The notes under the pieces: model-generated
Told to the model about the DNA's origin: nothing
What the model saw: only the letters and a program-made list of their open reading frames with translations
The model's database searches: none
In this document: piece by piece, positions 1 to 12,900 of the stretch
How the letters are laid out: each line of letters begins with the position of its first letter
Position numbering within the stretch: the stretch's first letter is position 1
Assembly: GCA_949152475.1 (NCBI GenBank)
Contig: OX424561.1
Location: forward strand, 21,446,481-21,510,480
DNA from: Terebella lapidaria
Taxonomy: Eukaryota; Annelida; Polychaeta; Terebellida; Terebellidae
DNA length: 64,000 bases
Direction: 5' to 3'
Translations under genes and position numbers: made by a program

Positions 1-865
1 TGATCTCATTTTCAAGGTCAGAGAACAAAATGGCTAATATGTCGCTTATTATCATCTTTACATCTGCCCCTGATGACGCCAGTGTGTCTTTGGATAAACT
101 ATTTGGTCGGGCTTTGTTTCTATTGCAAAATGTTGTATTTTACCTTTCTTATTGGCATCATCAAAATTTGATTGTATTGGTGGTAATAGATTGATAGTTA
201 CATTTGTACCACTGAGTCGGTGTCACTACTGGCGAACGTTAAATCTGTCCCCGAGGATACCATCAACTCAGTAGCCTTCGGGCTTGTGATTGGGTACTTT
301 TGTACTTGTCATGTATCTATTCCATGGGGTTAGATTCGGATTTCTAAATTTTTTTCATAGGTTGTTGGGCAGTTGTATACTAATTCCATCTGGTGTACAG
401 TAGAAACAACTACATTTAACACATTGTCTGCCCCTGAAGACGCCAGTGTGTCTTTGGATAAACTATTTGGTCGGGCTTTGTTTGTTTCTATTGCAAAATG
501 TAGTATTTTACGTTTCTTATTGGCATCAACAAAATCTGATTGTATTGGTGGTAATAGATTGATACTTACATTTACAGCATAGGAATCAATTGCGAATATA
601 GAGGAATGATATATACTGAATATTTTCATAACCTTGAACTTGAACTTTGACCTCATTTTCAAGGTCACATCACAGAATGGCTAATGTCTCACTTATTATC
701 GACTTTACAGCTAAGGAATTTATTGTGGACATACTAGAAGTGATATATTTGTTGAAAATTCATGACCTTGAATTTATCAGTGACTTTATTTTCAAGGTCA
801 CTGGACAAAAGGCTAATATCTAAAATGTATATTGTCCGGTAACCTTTCTTAGCCCTTGGGCTAAT
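1..865 (+). mobile_element. N-family Helentron-like element, 3' part
   Basis: This is the distal part of an N-family element running off the left edge. It holds diverged copies of the 134-bp core monomer, recognisable by repeated 'gacctTGA' and 'aaggtca' blocks and 'aaatggctaatatctcgcttattatcg'-like text. It ends at the family's right terminus: CCGGTAACCT, then a short AGCCC/GGGCT hairpin, then CTAA before a T run. Immediately after this end the sequence restarts with internal N-family sequence, so further copies are nested here. No host gene is supported on either strand. Confidence 0.6.
61..573. repeat. 150-bp direct repeat with coding-like reverse strand
   Basis: Two near-identical segments of about 150 bp lie at about 61-205 and 424-573, 363 bp apart. 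Both contain 'cgccagtgtgtctttggat' and 'ggtggtaatagattgata'. The second copy reads open on the minus strand as a peptide with ordinary amino-acid composition (for example LLPPIQSDFVDANKKRK, then SLSKDTLASSGADN). The first copy does not keep that frame. I do not recognise the peptide. It may be a captured and duplicated gene fragment inside the surrounding element, or chance. Confidence 0.4.
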
Positions 866-880
866 TTTTGATTTTCACAT

Positions 881-3300
881 TTTTTTGAAAATGGTGGCCG
901 TTTTTGTCGAAAACGCTCAATTTTGGACTTTGACGGCCATTTTCTCAAAAACTGTCTGATCAGTTTTGAGTTTTTGGGTTTCAAAAGATTCCCCTCATAT
1001 ACCTCTGTGATATGTATAAGTTTAGTTGCCCTAAATTCGCCGGCCTCTGTGTGGCGGCCATTTTGAATTTTTGACGAGTCGGCGAAAAAATTTGTTTTCG
1101 CCCCAAATTGCATTATTTCTAGGCAAAAAAAATTTTTCACCCTTTGAAAAAAAATTTCGGCACTGTCCTGGCTCAAATTTGCACCTGGTCTATCTTTTCT
1201 CGAAAACTGTCTGATCAGTTTTGAGATTATTGTTTCAAAAGATTCCCCTTATGTACCTTTATGATGTTTATAAGTTTTGTTGCCCTTGAATCACCGGTCT
1301 CCGTGTGTTGGCCATGTTGAATTTTTGGCGGGTCGGCAAAAATGAAAACTGTCTGATCAGTTTTGAGATTATTGTTTCAAAAGATTCCCCTTATGTACCT
1401 TTATGATGTTTATGAGTTTTGTTGCCCTTGAATCGCCGGTCTCTGTGTGGTGGCCATTTTGAATTTTTGGCGGGTCGGCAAAAAAACTTTTTTGCCCCAA
1501 ATCGCATTATCCATTTTGGGTCATTTCTAGGCAAAAAAAAATTTTGCCCTTTGAAATGAATTTTGGACTTTGAAAATTTTTGGCACTTTTTTCCTTCATA
1601 ATAGTAGCTGCCAGGAATGTACTCATAGAACGCTTGAAGTCAGAGCTTAGATATTGGCACTTTCAGATAGGAAGTCATATATGACGATTTGGGAGGTGAC
1701 CTTTGATGACCTTGAAAGGTCAAAACAGTCATTTTGGGGTAGAAAAAAAATTTGCCTCTACAGATGAAATGCATGTAGATAGAGCTTCAGTTTGCATTAT
1801 GAACATATAGGAAGTCATATATGGAACAACTAATGATGACCTTGATTTTGACCTTGGATGACCTTGAGTGCTAGATGTCTGGCTTGAAATCTTGAAAGTG
1901 GCCTCTGAAGCTTAAACTTTTGCACATACAGGTTAGGATTGTGTATAAGCCTATAAACATAGCACCAAGGGTGCTGTAGCTTACCGGCAATCATGAGAAA
2001 CGCAGAGTATTGATTTTCCAACATATAAATTGTTACACTGATCTTGAACTCTAAATGTCAAAACATGTTCGTAAATGTTGCTGGAAACACATTTTCTGCA
2101 TGGACTATAATACGAAATAAAATTACACATCACAAAGGTAGATAAAGAGAATCATATACATTATTTTGAGAAAAACTGTCTGAATAGATTTTGACAAAAT
2201 GGCCACCAAAGACAAAATTCATCGTTTTTGACCTTTCAAGGTCATTGAAGGTCAAATTCAAGGTCATCACTCAAACCGCTATATATGATTTCCCATTTGA
2301 ATGTGCCAATACTTAGGCTCTATTTTGAAGTCTTCTATGAGTTTACTCTGCACAGCTCCCATTATGAAGGAAAAATTGGGTGAAATTTTCTAAGTCCAAA
2401 ATATTTTTCAATGGCCAAAAAAAAAATGTTTTTTTTTTGCTTGAAATCACTCAAAACGAATAGTGACTTGATTTTGGACAAAAAAAAAATTGTTTTTGCC
2501 GACACGTCGAAAAATCAAAATGGCCGCCACACGCAGACCGGCAATTCAAGGGCAATGAAACTCATACACATCATAGAGGTACATAAGGGGAATGTTTTAA
2601 AACAAAAATCTCAAAACTGATCAGACAGTTTTTGAGAAAATGGCCATCAAAAATCCGAAATTGGCCATTTTTCGACAAAAAAGGTCGTTTTGACCTTCCA
2701 AGGTCATTGAAGGTCAAATTCAAGGTCATCACTCAAACCGCAATATATGATTTCCCATTTGAATGTGCCAATACTTAGGCTCTATCTTCAAGTGTTCTAT
2801 GAGTTTACTCTGCACAGCTCCCATTATGAAGGAAAATTGGGTGAAAGTCCAAAAATTTTTCAATGGCCAAAAAAAATTTTTTTTTTTTTTGCTGGAAATG
2901 GCTCAAAACGAATAGTGACTTGATTTGGGACCAAAAAAATTTTTTTCGCCGACCCGTCAAAAAATCAAAATGGCCGCCACAAGCAGACCGGCGATTCAAG
3001 GGCAACGAAACTTATACACGTCATAAAGGTACATGAGAGGAATGTTTTGAAACAAAAATCTCAAAACTGATCAGACAGTTTTTGAGAAAATGGCCTCCAA
3101 AGTAAAAAAATTGGCAATTTTTCGTCAAAAATGGCCGCCAAATAGGCAAAAACGATTCAATCAAAAAAATTTAAAATTCGTCTTTAGATACTGGCCCAAG
3201 GTATGTTCTGACAAATTTATGGGGAAATTCATAACGTCAAAAAAAGGTTACAGACCCGGACGGACGACGGACGAACGACGGACGAAATACCACGACAATA
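881..3300. repeat. Nested and inverted N-family internal sequence
   Basis: The 5' interior of the N family appears here in both orientations. At about 880-1600 it reads forward ('ggccattttctcaaaaactgt', 'ctgatcagttttgag'). At about 2160-3300 the same text reads as its reverse complement, twice. A 142-bp tandem duplication sits at about 1206-1490. The stretch ends near 3300 with degraded reverse-complement text of the family's left end ('cggacgacggacg', 'aataccacgacaatag'). The two orientations could fold into a long imperfect hairpin. No gene is visible. Confidence 0.55.
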
Positions 3301-3309
3301 GCTAAAAGT

Positions 3310-3873
3310 CGTATAAATGGCACATCTTTTGGTGACCTTGAATTAGACCTTAAACGACCTTGAAGGGCAAATCTCAAAATCTTAAATTGGCCTCTGCAAA
3401 CGAAATACTTGTTGATAAAGCTTACATGTTTGTATTATGAACATATATGAAGTCAAATGCAGCATACCTAATGGAGACATTGAAATTCACAAAGATGACA
3501 TTGACTGGTAAGTCTCAAAATCATCTTGAAAGTGGCCTCTGAAGCTTAAACTTTTGCACATACTGGTTAGGATTGTGTATAAGCCTATAAAAAGTCATGT
3601 ATAAATGGCAAATCTTTTGGTGACCTTGAACTTGACCTTAAACGACCTTGAAGGGCAAATCTCACAATCTTAAATTGGCCTCTGCAAACGAAATACTTGT
3701 TGATAAAGCTTATATGTTTGTATTATGAACATATATGAAGTCAAATGCAGAATACATAATGGAGACATTGAAATTCACAAAGATGACATTGACTGGTAAA
3801 TCTCAAAATCATATGTCACCTACAATGCTTAAAACTAAAATTGTCCGGTAACCTGTTTTAACCCTTGGGCTTA
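3310..3873. repeat. 288-bp tandem duplication and N-family right end
   Basis: A block with 'tcttttggtgaccttgaa', 'gcctctgcaaacgaaatact' and 'tgtattatgaacatatatga' occurs twice with a shift of 288 bp. Related monomers are found near 1640-2020 and 35270-35870. The block ends with a degraded N-family right terminus (CCGGTAACCT followed by ACCCTTGGGC) at about 3844-3873, just downstream of gene A exon 3. Confidence 0.5.
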
Positions 3874-3965
3874 TTTTTACCATGGGTGCTATTGAAAATG
3901 CCCCCGATTAGTATTTAAGGCTCTTTGGTACATTGTATTTTCAATGTAGATGACAACAAACCGAC

Positions 3966-6900
3966 CAGGCATGTCCTGTTTGTTCGCCAGTACAACAAAT
4001 GGAACTTTGGCCATATCCTCGTGATCCAGAATCTTTTTGAGCTCGCATCTCGACTCCTCGATTCTTTCTCTGTCAGAGCTGTCGATAACGTACATTAGAC
4101 CTGGAAAATAAGTTTTGTTTTACGACTGGAAAAATTATGAGAAATCTACAAGTAATGGTGGATAAATAGATCGTATTCTAGATGGAATCAAATCTGATCC
4201 CCTTCTTTATGTACAAGAGAAACTTCGTACCATGTGTGCCCTTGAAGTAGTACTTCCAGAGAGTTCGCAGTCTGTCCTGGCCGCCCACGTCCCAGGTGAT
4301 GTACGCCGTCCGCGGACAGGTCTCGATATCCTCCACATTAAAGCCCACAGTCGGGGTCGTGTACACACTGCGCTTGTACTTGAGCTGGTAGAGGATCGTC
4401 GTCTTACCTGTTGGTTGGGATGCCTTTGTTAAACATTTGACAGTCCAACATTTCACGATCCAATAAGTTATGTTTATTTAGGTAATGCCTGCTAGTCAGA
4501 TTTTGTTTGTGATTAAGTTTACTCCAGACAAAAGATGCTGACGACTCATGGTCAGAGAGTCTAGTTCAGTGTCAAAGTTCGCCTTCTATAATAAACACTC
4601 CGAACATTTGAATCGGACATCAAATATTGTGTGCATACATTAGGATTTCACCATTCCCAGTTTCATTAGGGCATTTCGGCCCGAAATGCCCTTATGGTTT
4701 TGTCTGGGTTTTTTTTTTTTTTTTTTTTTTACTTTCCGTCGTTTTGGTTTCCGATCAATAACTCGGGAACGCCTGAACGGATCTTGTCCAAATTTACACC
4801 ACTGGTCAGAAATATTACATGGAAGACCCCTATTGTTTTGGAGGCGGCTCCGGGGTCCGTGAGGTCCGTGAGGATGAAATCAAGGTTGATTTTGAGACTT
4901 GGTTTCCGATCGATAACTCAAAAAGTATTCATGCAATGGCAAGTATTCTCTGCATGGGAGTTCATATACCACCAAGGAAGAACCCTATTGATTTTGGGAT
5001 CACTCTGTCGAACGACCTTTGACCTAGAGCTCGGAAGAATTTTTGCTGATTCATCCTTGAGGCTTTCTTGCATATCTCGGAAACGGTGTGTCGTAGAGCG
5101 AAACGGAGCTCAATTTCGGCCTCCTGGCACTAGACAAATTAGTCTAGGGGATATCCTGGGTCGAAACGACCCCTGGTGTCGATTTTTTTTTTCGCCGACT
5201 CGGCACTTCCTGTTTGTCCGTATCTCGGAAATGGTATGTCGTAGAGCGAAACGGAGCTCAATTTCGGCCTCCAGGCACTAGACAAACTAGTCTAGTGTGT
5301 ATCTTGGGTCAAAACGACCCCTGGTGTCGATTTTTAGGTTACCGGACCTATGGTCCGTAACCTATTGGCATGGCGATGCGTCCGGCGTCGTCGTCGTCGT
5401 CCGTCGTCGTCGTCGTCGTCGTCGTCCGTCAACAATTTTATCTTTAAAGTTTACGATCGAATTTTTCTGAAATTTTGCACAAAAATGCCTAAAAATATTT
5501 TGAGAGGGAGGTATTTTTTAGTTTTTTGATTTTCGCATTTTTTTCAAAATGGCAGCCGTTTTCGTCGAAAAACGGTCAATTTTGGATTTTGGCGGCCAAT
5601 TTTTCTCAAAATCTGTTCAGTAACTTTTTTTATTATTGATGTATAACACTCCTCATATGTACCCCTGTGACATGTATAAATTTCGTTGCGCTTGAATCGC
5701 TCGAAGTGGGCCATTTTGGGCCCAAACTCAGCCCAAATGGGACTTTCCCATGTTAAATTCTCCTATGCTTTATAATGGGACACATTAAAGCCTAATATCT
5801 CACTTAATATTGAGATTAGAGACTAGGAATCAATTGTGGACATATAGGAAATGATATATGCTGAATATTGTCGTGACCTTGAATTTGACCTCTGACCTTG
5901 GTTTCAAGGTCAGAGCGGCCGTTTTCGTCGAAAAATGGCCAATTTTGGAGTTCGACGGTCGTTTTCTGAAAATCTGTTTCAGTAACTTTTTTTTCTTATT
6001 GATGAAAAACACTCCTCATATGTACCCCTGTGACATGTTTAAATTTCGTTGCGCTTGAATCGCTTGAAGTGGGCCATTTTGGGCCCAAACTCGGCCCAAA
6101 TGTGACTTTCCCATGTTAAATTTTCCTATGCTTTATAAGGCACACATTAAGCCTAATATCTCACTTAATATTGAAATTAGAGACTAGGAATGAATTGTGG
6201 ACATATAGGAAATGATATATGCTGAATATTCTTGTGACCTGGAATTTGACTTTTGACCTCATTTTCAAGGTCACAGGACAAAATGGCTAATATCTCGCTT
6301 ATTATCGACTTTACAGCTTAGGAATCAGTTGTGAACATATAGGAAATGATATATGCTGAATATTCTTGTGACCTTGAATTTGACCTTTGACCTCATTTTC
6401 AAGGTCACATGACAAAATGGCTAATATCTCGCTTATTATCGACTTTACAGTTTAGGAATCAATTGTGAACATATAGGAAATGATATATGCTGAATATTTT
6501 CGTGACCTTGAATTTGACCTTTGACCTCATTTCCAAGGTCGCAGGACAAAATTGCTAATATCTCGCTTATTATCGACTTTACAGCTTTGGAATCAATTGT
6601 GTACATATAGGAAATGATATATGCTGAATATTTTCGTGACCTTGAATTTGACCTTTGACCTCATTTCCAAGGTCGCAGGACAAAATTGCTAATATCTCGC
6701 TTATTATCGACTTTACAGCTTAGGAATCAATTGTGTACATATAGGAAATGATATATGCTGAATATTCTCGTGGCCTTGAATTTGAGCTTTGACCTCATTT
6801 TCAAGGTCACAGGACAAAATGGCCAATATCTTGCTTATTAGCAACTTTACAGCTTAGGAATCGATTGTTAACATATAGGAAATGATATATGCTGAAAATT

Positions 6901-9900
6901 CTCGTGACCTTGAATTTGACCTTTGACCTCATTTTCAAGGTCACAGGACAAAACGGCCAATATCTTGCTTATTAGCGACTTTACAGCTTAGGAATCAATT
7001 GTGAACATATAGGAAATGATATATGCTGAAAATTCTCATGACCTTGAATTTGACCTTTGACCTCATTTTCAAGGTCACATGACAAAATGGCTAATATCTC
7101 GCTTATTATCGACTTTACAGCTTAGGAATCAATTGTGAACATATAGGAAATGATATATGCTGAAAATTCTCATGACCTTGAATTTGACCTTTGACCTCAT
7201 TTTCAAGGTCACATGACAAAATGGCTAATATCTCGCTTATTATCGACTTTACAGCTTAGGAATCAATTGTGAACATATAGGAAATGATATATGCTGAATA
7301 TTCTCATGACCTTGAATTTGACCTTTGACCTCATTTCCAAGGTCACAGGACAAAATGGCCAATATCTTGCTGATTAGCGCCTTTACAGCTTAGAAATAAA
7401 TTGTGAACATATAGGAAATGATATATGCTGAATATTCTAGTGACCTTGAATTTGACTTTTGACCTCATTTTCAAGGTCAACAGGACAAAATGGCTAATAT
7501 CTCGCTTATTATCGACTTTACAGCTTGGGAATCAATTGTGAACATATAGGAAATGATATATTCTGAATATTTTAATGATATTGAATTTGACCTTTGACCT
7601 AAATTTCAAGGTCAGTCATTTTATTTTCAAAGTCAGATTACAAAATGGCTTATATCTCGCTTATTATCAAATTTACAGCTTAGGGGTCCATAGTGAACAT
7701 ATAGGAAATGATGTATGCTGAATAGTTTGGTGATCTAGAATTTAACCTTTGATCCCATTTTCAAGGTTAGAGATATGGCGATTTAACTTTCTCGGCTTAA
7801 CTCTGTATATTTCTCCGGTAACCTTTCTAGCCCATTGGGCTAATTTTTTTTTCGCCGACTCGGCACTTCCTGTTTGGCCGTATCTCGGAAACGGTATGTC
7901 GTAGAGCGAAACGGAGCTCAATTTCGGCCTCCTGGCACTAGACAAACTAGTCTAGTGTGTATCTTGGGTCGAAACGACCCCTGGTGTCGATTTTTTTTTT
8001 CGCCGACTCGGCACTTCCTGTTTGGCCGTATCTCGGAAACAGTATGTCGTAGAGCGAAACGGAGCTCAATTTCGGCCTTTTGGCACTAGACAAACTAGTC
8101 TAGTGTGTATCTTGGGTCGAAACGACCCCTGGTGTCGATTTTTTTTTTCGCCGACTCGGCACTTCCTGTTTGGCCGTATCTCGGAAACGGTACGTCGTAG
8201 AGCGAAACGGAGCTCAATTTCGGCCTTCTGGCACTAGACAAACTAGTCTATGGGGTATCTTGGGTCGAAACGACCCCTGGTGTCGATTTTTTTTTTCGTC
8301 GACTCGGCACTCCCTGTTTGGCCGTATCTCGGAAACGGTGCGTCGTAGAGCGAAACGGAGCTCAATTTCGGCCTCCGGGCACTAGACAAACTAGTCTAGT
8401 GTGTATCTTCGGTCGAGACGACCCCTGGTGTCGAATTTTTTTTTCGCCGACTCGGCACTTCCTGTTTCGCCGTATCTCGGAAACGGTGTGTCGTAGAGTG
8501 AAACGGAGCTCAATTTCGGCCTTTTGGCACTAGACAAACTAGTCTAGTGTGTATCTGGGGTCGAGACGACCCCTGGTGTCGAATTTTTTTTTCGCCGACT
8601 CGGCACTTCCTGTTTGCCATATCTCAGAAACGGTACGTCGTAGAGCGAAACGGAGCTCAATTTCGGCCTTCTGGCACTAGACAAACTAGTCTAGGGGGTA
8701 TCTTGGGTCGAAACGACCCCTGGTGTCGATTTTTTTTTTCGCCGACTCGGCACTTCCTGTTTGGCCGTATCTCGGAAACGGTGCGTCGTAGAGCGAAACG
8801 GAGCTCAATTTCGGTCTCCGGGCACTAGACAAACTAGTCTAGTGTGTATCTTCGGTCGAGACGACCCCTGGTGTCGAATTTTTTTTTCGCCGACTCGGCA
8901 CTTCCTGTTTGGCCGTATCTCGGAAACGGTGCGTTGTAGAGCGAAACGGAGCTCAATTTCGGCCTTTTGGCACTAGACAAACTAGTCTAGTGTGTATCTT
9001 CGGTCGAGACGACCCCTGGTGTCGAATTTTTTTTTCGCCTACTCGGCACTTCCTGTTCGGCCGTATCTCGGAAACGGTGCGTCGTAGAGAGAAACGGAGC
9101 TCAATTCCGGCCTCCTGGCACTAGACAAACTAGTCTAGGTGGTATCTTGGGTCGAAGCGACCCCTGGTGTCGATTTTTTTTTTCGCCGACTCGGCACTTC
9201 CTGTTTCGCCGTATCTCGGAAACAGTATGTCGTAGAGCGAAACGGAGCTCAATTTCGGCCTCCCGGCACTAGACAAACTAGTCTAGTGTGTATCTTCGGT
9301 CGAGACGTCCCCTGGTGTCAAATTTTTTTTCCGCCGACTCGGCACTTCCTGTTTGGCCGTATCTCGGAAACGGTGCGTCGTAGAGCGAAACGGAGCTCAA
9401 TTTCGGCCTTTTGGCACTAGACAAACTAGTCTAGTGTGTATCTTGGGTCGAAACGACCCCTGGTGTCGATTTTTTTTTCGCCGACTCGGCACTTCCTGTT
9501 TGGCCGTATCTCGGAAACGGTACGTCGTAGAGCGAAACGGAGCTCAATTTCGGCCTTCTGGCACTACACAAACTAGTCTATGGGGTATCTTGGGTCGAAA
9601 CGACCCCTGGTGTCGATTTTTTTTTTCGCCGACTCGGCACTTCCTGTTTGGCCGTATCTCGGAAACGGTGCGTCGTAGAGCGAAACGGAGCTCAATTTCG
9701 GTCTCCGGGCACTAGACAAACTAGTCTAGTGTGTATCTTCGGTCGAGACGACCCCTGGTGTCGAATTTTTTTTTCGCCGACTCGGCACTTCCTGTTTCGC
9801 CGTATCTCGGAAACGGTGTGTCGTAGAGTGAAACGGAGCTCAATTTCGGCCTTTTGGCACTAGACAAACTAGTCTAGTGTGTATCTGGGGTCGAGACGAC

Positions 9901-12900
9901 CCCTGGTGTCGAATTTTTTTTTCGCCGACTCGGCACTTCCTGTTTGCCATATCTCAGAAACGGTACGTCGTAGAGCGAAACGGAGCTCAATTTCGGCCTT
10001 CTGGCACTAGACAAACTAGTCTAGGGGGTATCTTGGGTCGAAACGACCCCTGGTGTCGATTTTTTTTTTCGCCGACTCGGCACTTCCTGTTTGGCCGTAT
10101 CTCGGAAACGGTGCGTCGTAGAGCGAAACGGAGCTCAATTTCGGTCTCCGGGCACTAGACAAACTAGTCTAGTGTGTATCTTCGGTCGAGACGACCCCTG
10201 GTGTCGAATTTTTTTTTCGCCGACTCGGCACTTCCTGTTTGGCCGTATCTCGGAAACGGTGCGTTGTAGAGCGAAACGGAGCTCAATTTCGGCCTTTTGG
10301 CACTAGACAAACTAGTCTAGTGTGTATCTTCGGTCGAGACGACCCCTGGTGTCGAATTTTTTTTTCGCCTACTCGGCACTTCCTGTTCGGCCGTATCTCG
10401 GAAACGGTGCGTCGTAGAGAGAAACGGAGCTCAATTCCGGCCTCCTGGCACTAGACAAACTAGTCTAGGTGGTATCTTGGGTCGAAGCGACCCCTGGTGT
10501 CGATTTTTTTTTTCGCCGACTCGGCACTTCCTGTTTGGCCGTATCTCGGAAACAGTATGTCGTAGAGCGAAACGGAGCTCAATTTCGGCCTCCAGGCACT
10601 AGACAAACTAGTCTAGTGTGTATCTTCGGTCGAGACGTCCCCTGGTGTCAAATTTTTTTTCCGCCGACTCGGCACTTCCTGTTTGGCCGTATCTCGGAAA
10701 CGGTGCGTCGTAGAGCGAAACGGAGCTCAATTTCGGCCTTTTGGCACTAGACAAACTAGTCTATTGTGTATCTTGGGTCGAAACGACCCCTGGTGTCGAT
10801 TTTTTTTTTCGCCGACTCGGCACTTCCTGTTTGGCCGTATCTCGGAAACGGTACGTCGTAGAGCGAAACGGAGCTCAATTTCGGCCTTCTGGCACTACAC
10901 AAACTAGTCTATGGGGTATCTTGGGTCGAAACGACCCCTGGTGTCGATTTTTTTTTTCGCCGACTCGGCACTTCCTGTTTGGCCGTATCTCGGAAACGGT
11001 GCGTCGTAGAGCGAAACGGAGCTCAATTTCGGCCTTTTGGCACTAGACAAACTAGTCTAGTGTCTATCTTCGGTCGAGACGACCCCTGGTGTCGAATTTT
11101 TTTTTCGCCGACTCGGCACTTCCTGTTTGGCCGTATCTCGGAAACGGTGTGTCGTAGAGTGAAACGGAGCTCAATTTCGGCCTTTTGGCACTAGACAAAC
11201 TAGTCTAGTGTGTATCTGGGGTCGAGACGACCCCTGGTGTCGAATTTTTTTTCGCCGACTCGGCACTTCCTGTTTGCCATATCTCAGAAACGGTACGTCG
11301 TAGAGCGAAACGGAGCTCAATTTCGGCCTTCTGGCACGAGACAAACTAGTCTAGGGGGTATCTTGGGTCGAAACGACCCCTGGTGTCGATTTTTTTTTCG
11401 CCGACTCGGCACTTCCTGTTTGGCCGTATCTCGGAAACGGTGCGTCGTAGAGCGAAACGGAGCTCAATTTCGGTCTCCGGGCACTAGACAAACTAGTCTA
11501 GTGTGTATCTTCGGTCGAGACGACCCCTGGTGTCGAATTTTTTTTTCGCCGACTCGGCACTTCCTGTTTGGCCGTATCTCGGAAACGGTGCGTCGTAGAG
11601 TGAAACGGAGCTCAATTTCGGCCTTTTGGCACTAGACAAACTAGTCTAGTGTGTATCTTCGGTCGAGACGACCCCTGGTGTCGAATTTTTTTTCCGCCGA
11701 CTCGGCACTTCCTGTTTGGCCGTATCTCGGAAACGGTGCGTCGTAGAGAGAAACGGAGCTCAATTTCGGCCTCCTGGCACTAGACAAGTAGTCTAGGGGG
11801 TATCTTGGGTCGAAACGACCCCTGGTGTCGAATTTTTTTTTCGCCGACTCGGCACTTCCTGTTTGGCCGTATCTCGGAAACGGTGCGTCGTAGAGCGAAA
11901 CGGAGCTCAATTTCGGCCTCCTGGCACTAGACAAACTAGTCTAGTGTGTATCTTCGGTCGAGACGACCCCTGGTGTCGAATTTTTTTTTCGCCGACTCGG
12001 CACTTCCTGTTTGGCCGTATCTCGGAAACGGTGCATCGTAGAGCGAAACGGAGCTCAATTTCGGCCTTTAGGCACTAGATAAACTAGTCTAGTGTGTATC
12101 TTGGGTCGAGACGACCCCTGGTGTCGAATTTTTTTTTCCCCGACTTGGCACTTCCTGTTTGGCCGTATCTCGGAAATGGTGCGACGTAGAGCGAAACGGA
12201 GCTCAATTCCGGCCTCCTGGCACTAGACTAACTAGTCTAGAGGGAAACGGTGCGAATTTTGGGAAACTGGTGTCGAATTTTGCGTCGAGACGACTTCTGG
12301 TGTCGAATTTTTTTTTGCCGATTCAGCACTTCCTGTTTGCCATATCTCAGAAACGGTCCGTCGTAGAGCGAAACGCAAAAATGCCTAAGGACGGGGTATG
12401 TCACTTAAACTTTGACCACGGACAGATTCAGAGTCATTATGGTTCTACGCGGTCTCTTAGGTAAATGTTAGGTAGGAATAGAACTCACACGAAATGCCCC
12501 AAGGCATCTTCAGGCCTTGACGTCTAGTTTTATATATTCGTTCATAATTTGTCGTTCATAATTTGTATTTTTAAACACAACCTTAATTTAGTGTATTGCC
12601 GTCATTCTTCTGTCTAATACAGTATTTTGTTAATCTTAATGTTTGAAAAGTAGTATAGATTTGCTTGACTTCTAGGTTTGGTTTCTAGGTTTTGCTCACA
12701 AGCTCAAATACTTGTGACCCACGTATAATACTTTGATTCTGGGCCGACAAATTTTGATTTCGGTAGATGGCAAAAACCGGAACATCATGCTTACATGTAC
12801 ATATACTTGTCATGACATTAATGTCTAGTTGGCCAACGTAAGGCCAGACTAATACAATAATCAAATCGCCCACACAGTATAGCCTTTTCTCTCTTCCGAT

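Larger units (their letters stand above)
4667..12527 (+). mobile_element. M-family Helentron/Pearl-like element M1, greatly expanded core
   Basis: The left end reads TTA then GGGCATTTCGG, forming a perfect hairpin with the following CCGAAATGCCC. A T-run and about 350 bp of unique sequence follow, then the 148-bp core repeats, then a 3' end with CGAAATGCC, a hairpin (ATGCC/GGCAT) and gacgtCTAG before TT. A second copy at 54615-56006 has the same ends and the same 5' unique segment, which fixes the borders. Pearl elements of bivalves and HINEs share this layout (short inverted ends, tandem-repeat core, 3' stem-loop). They are non-autonomous relatives of Helentrons, moved by a Rep-helicase supplied elsewhere. 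No Rep or helicase reading frame is visible. The element lies in intron 1 of gene A and contains the nested N1. Confidence 0.7.

Noticed and set aside
330-668. 112-codon minus-strand frame as a gene
   Set aside because: It spans a duplicated segment and N-family monomers; only the middle part looks protein-like. Kept as a possible captured fragment, not a gene.
5387-5430. CGT repeat as a CpG island or coding Arg/Val run
   Set aside because: It is the usual CGTC-rich left-end segment of the N family and occurs in every complete copy.
7874-12078. Series of 71-141-codon plus-strand frames (MAVSRKR...NGAQFR type) repeated along the array
   Set aside because: They are readings of the 148-bp satellite. 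The period is not a multiple of three, so frames rotate and end at each monomer; there is no codon-level conservation or start context.
7874-12078. CRISPR-like array
   Set aside because: Monomers are contiguous 148-bp units without unique spacers, in a eukaryotic intron.
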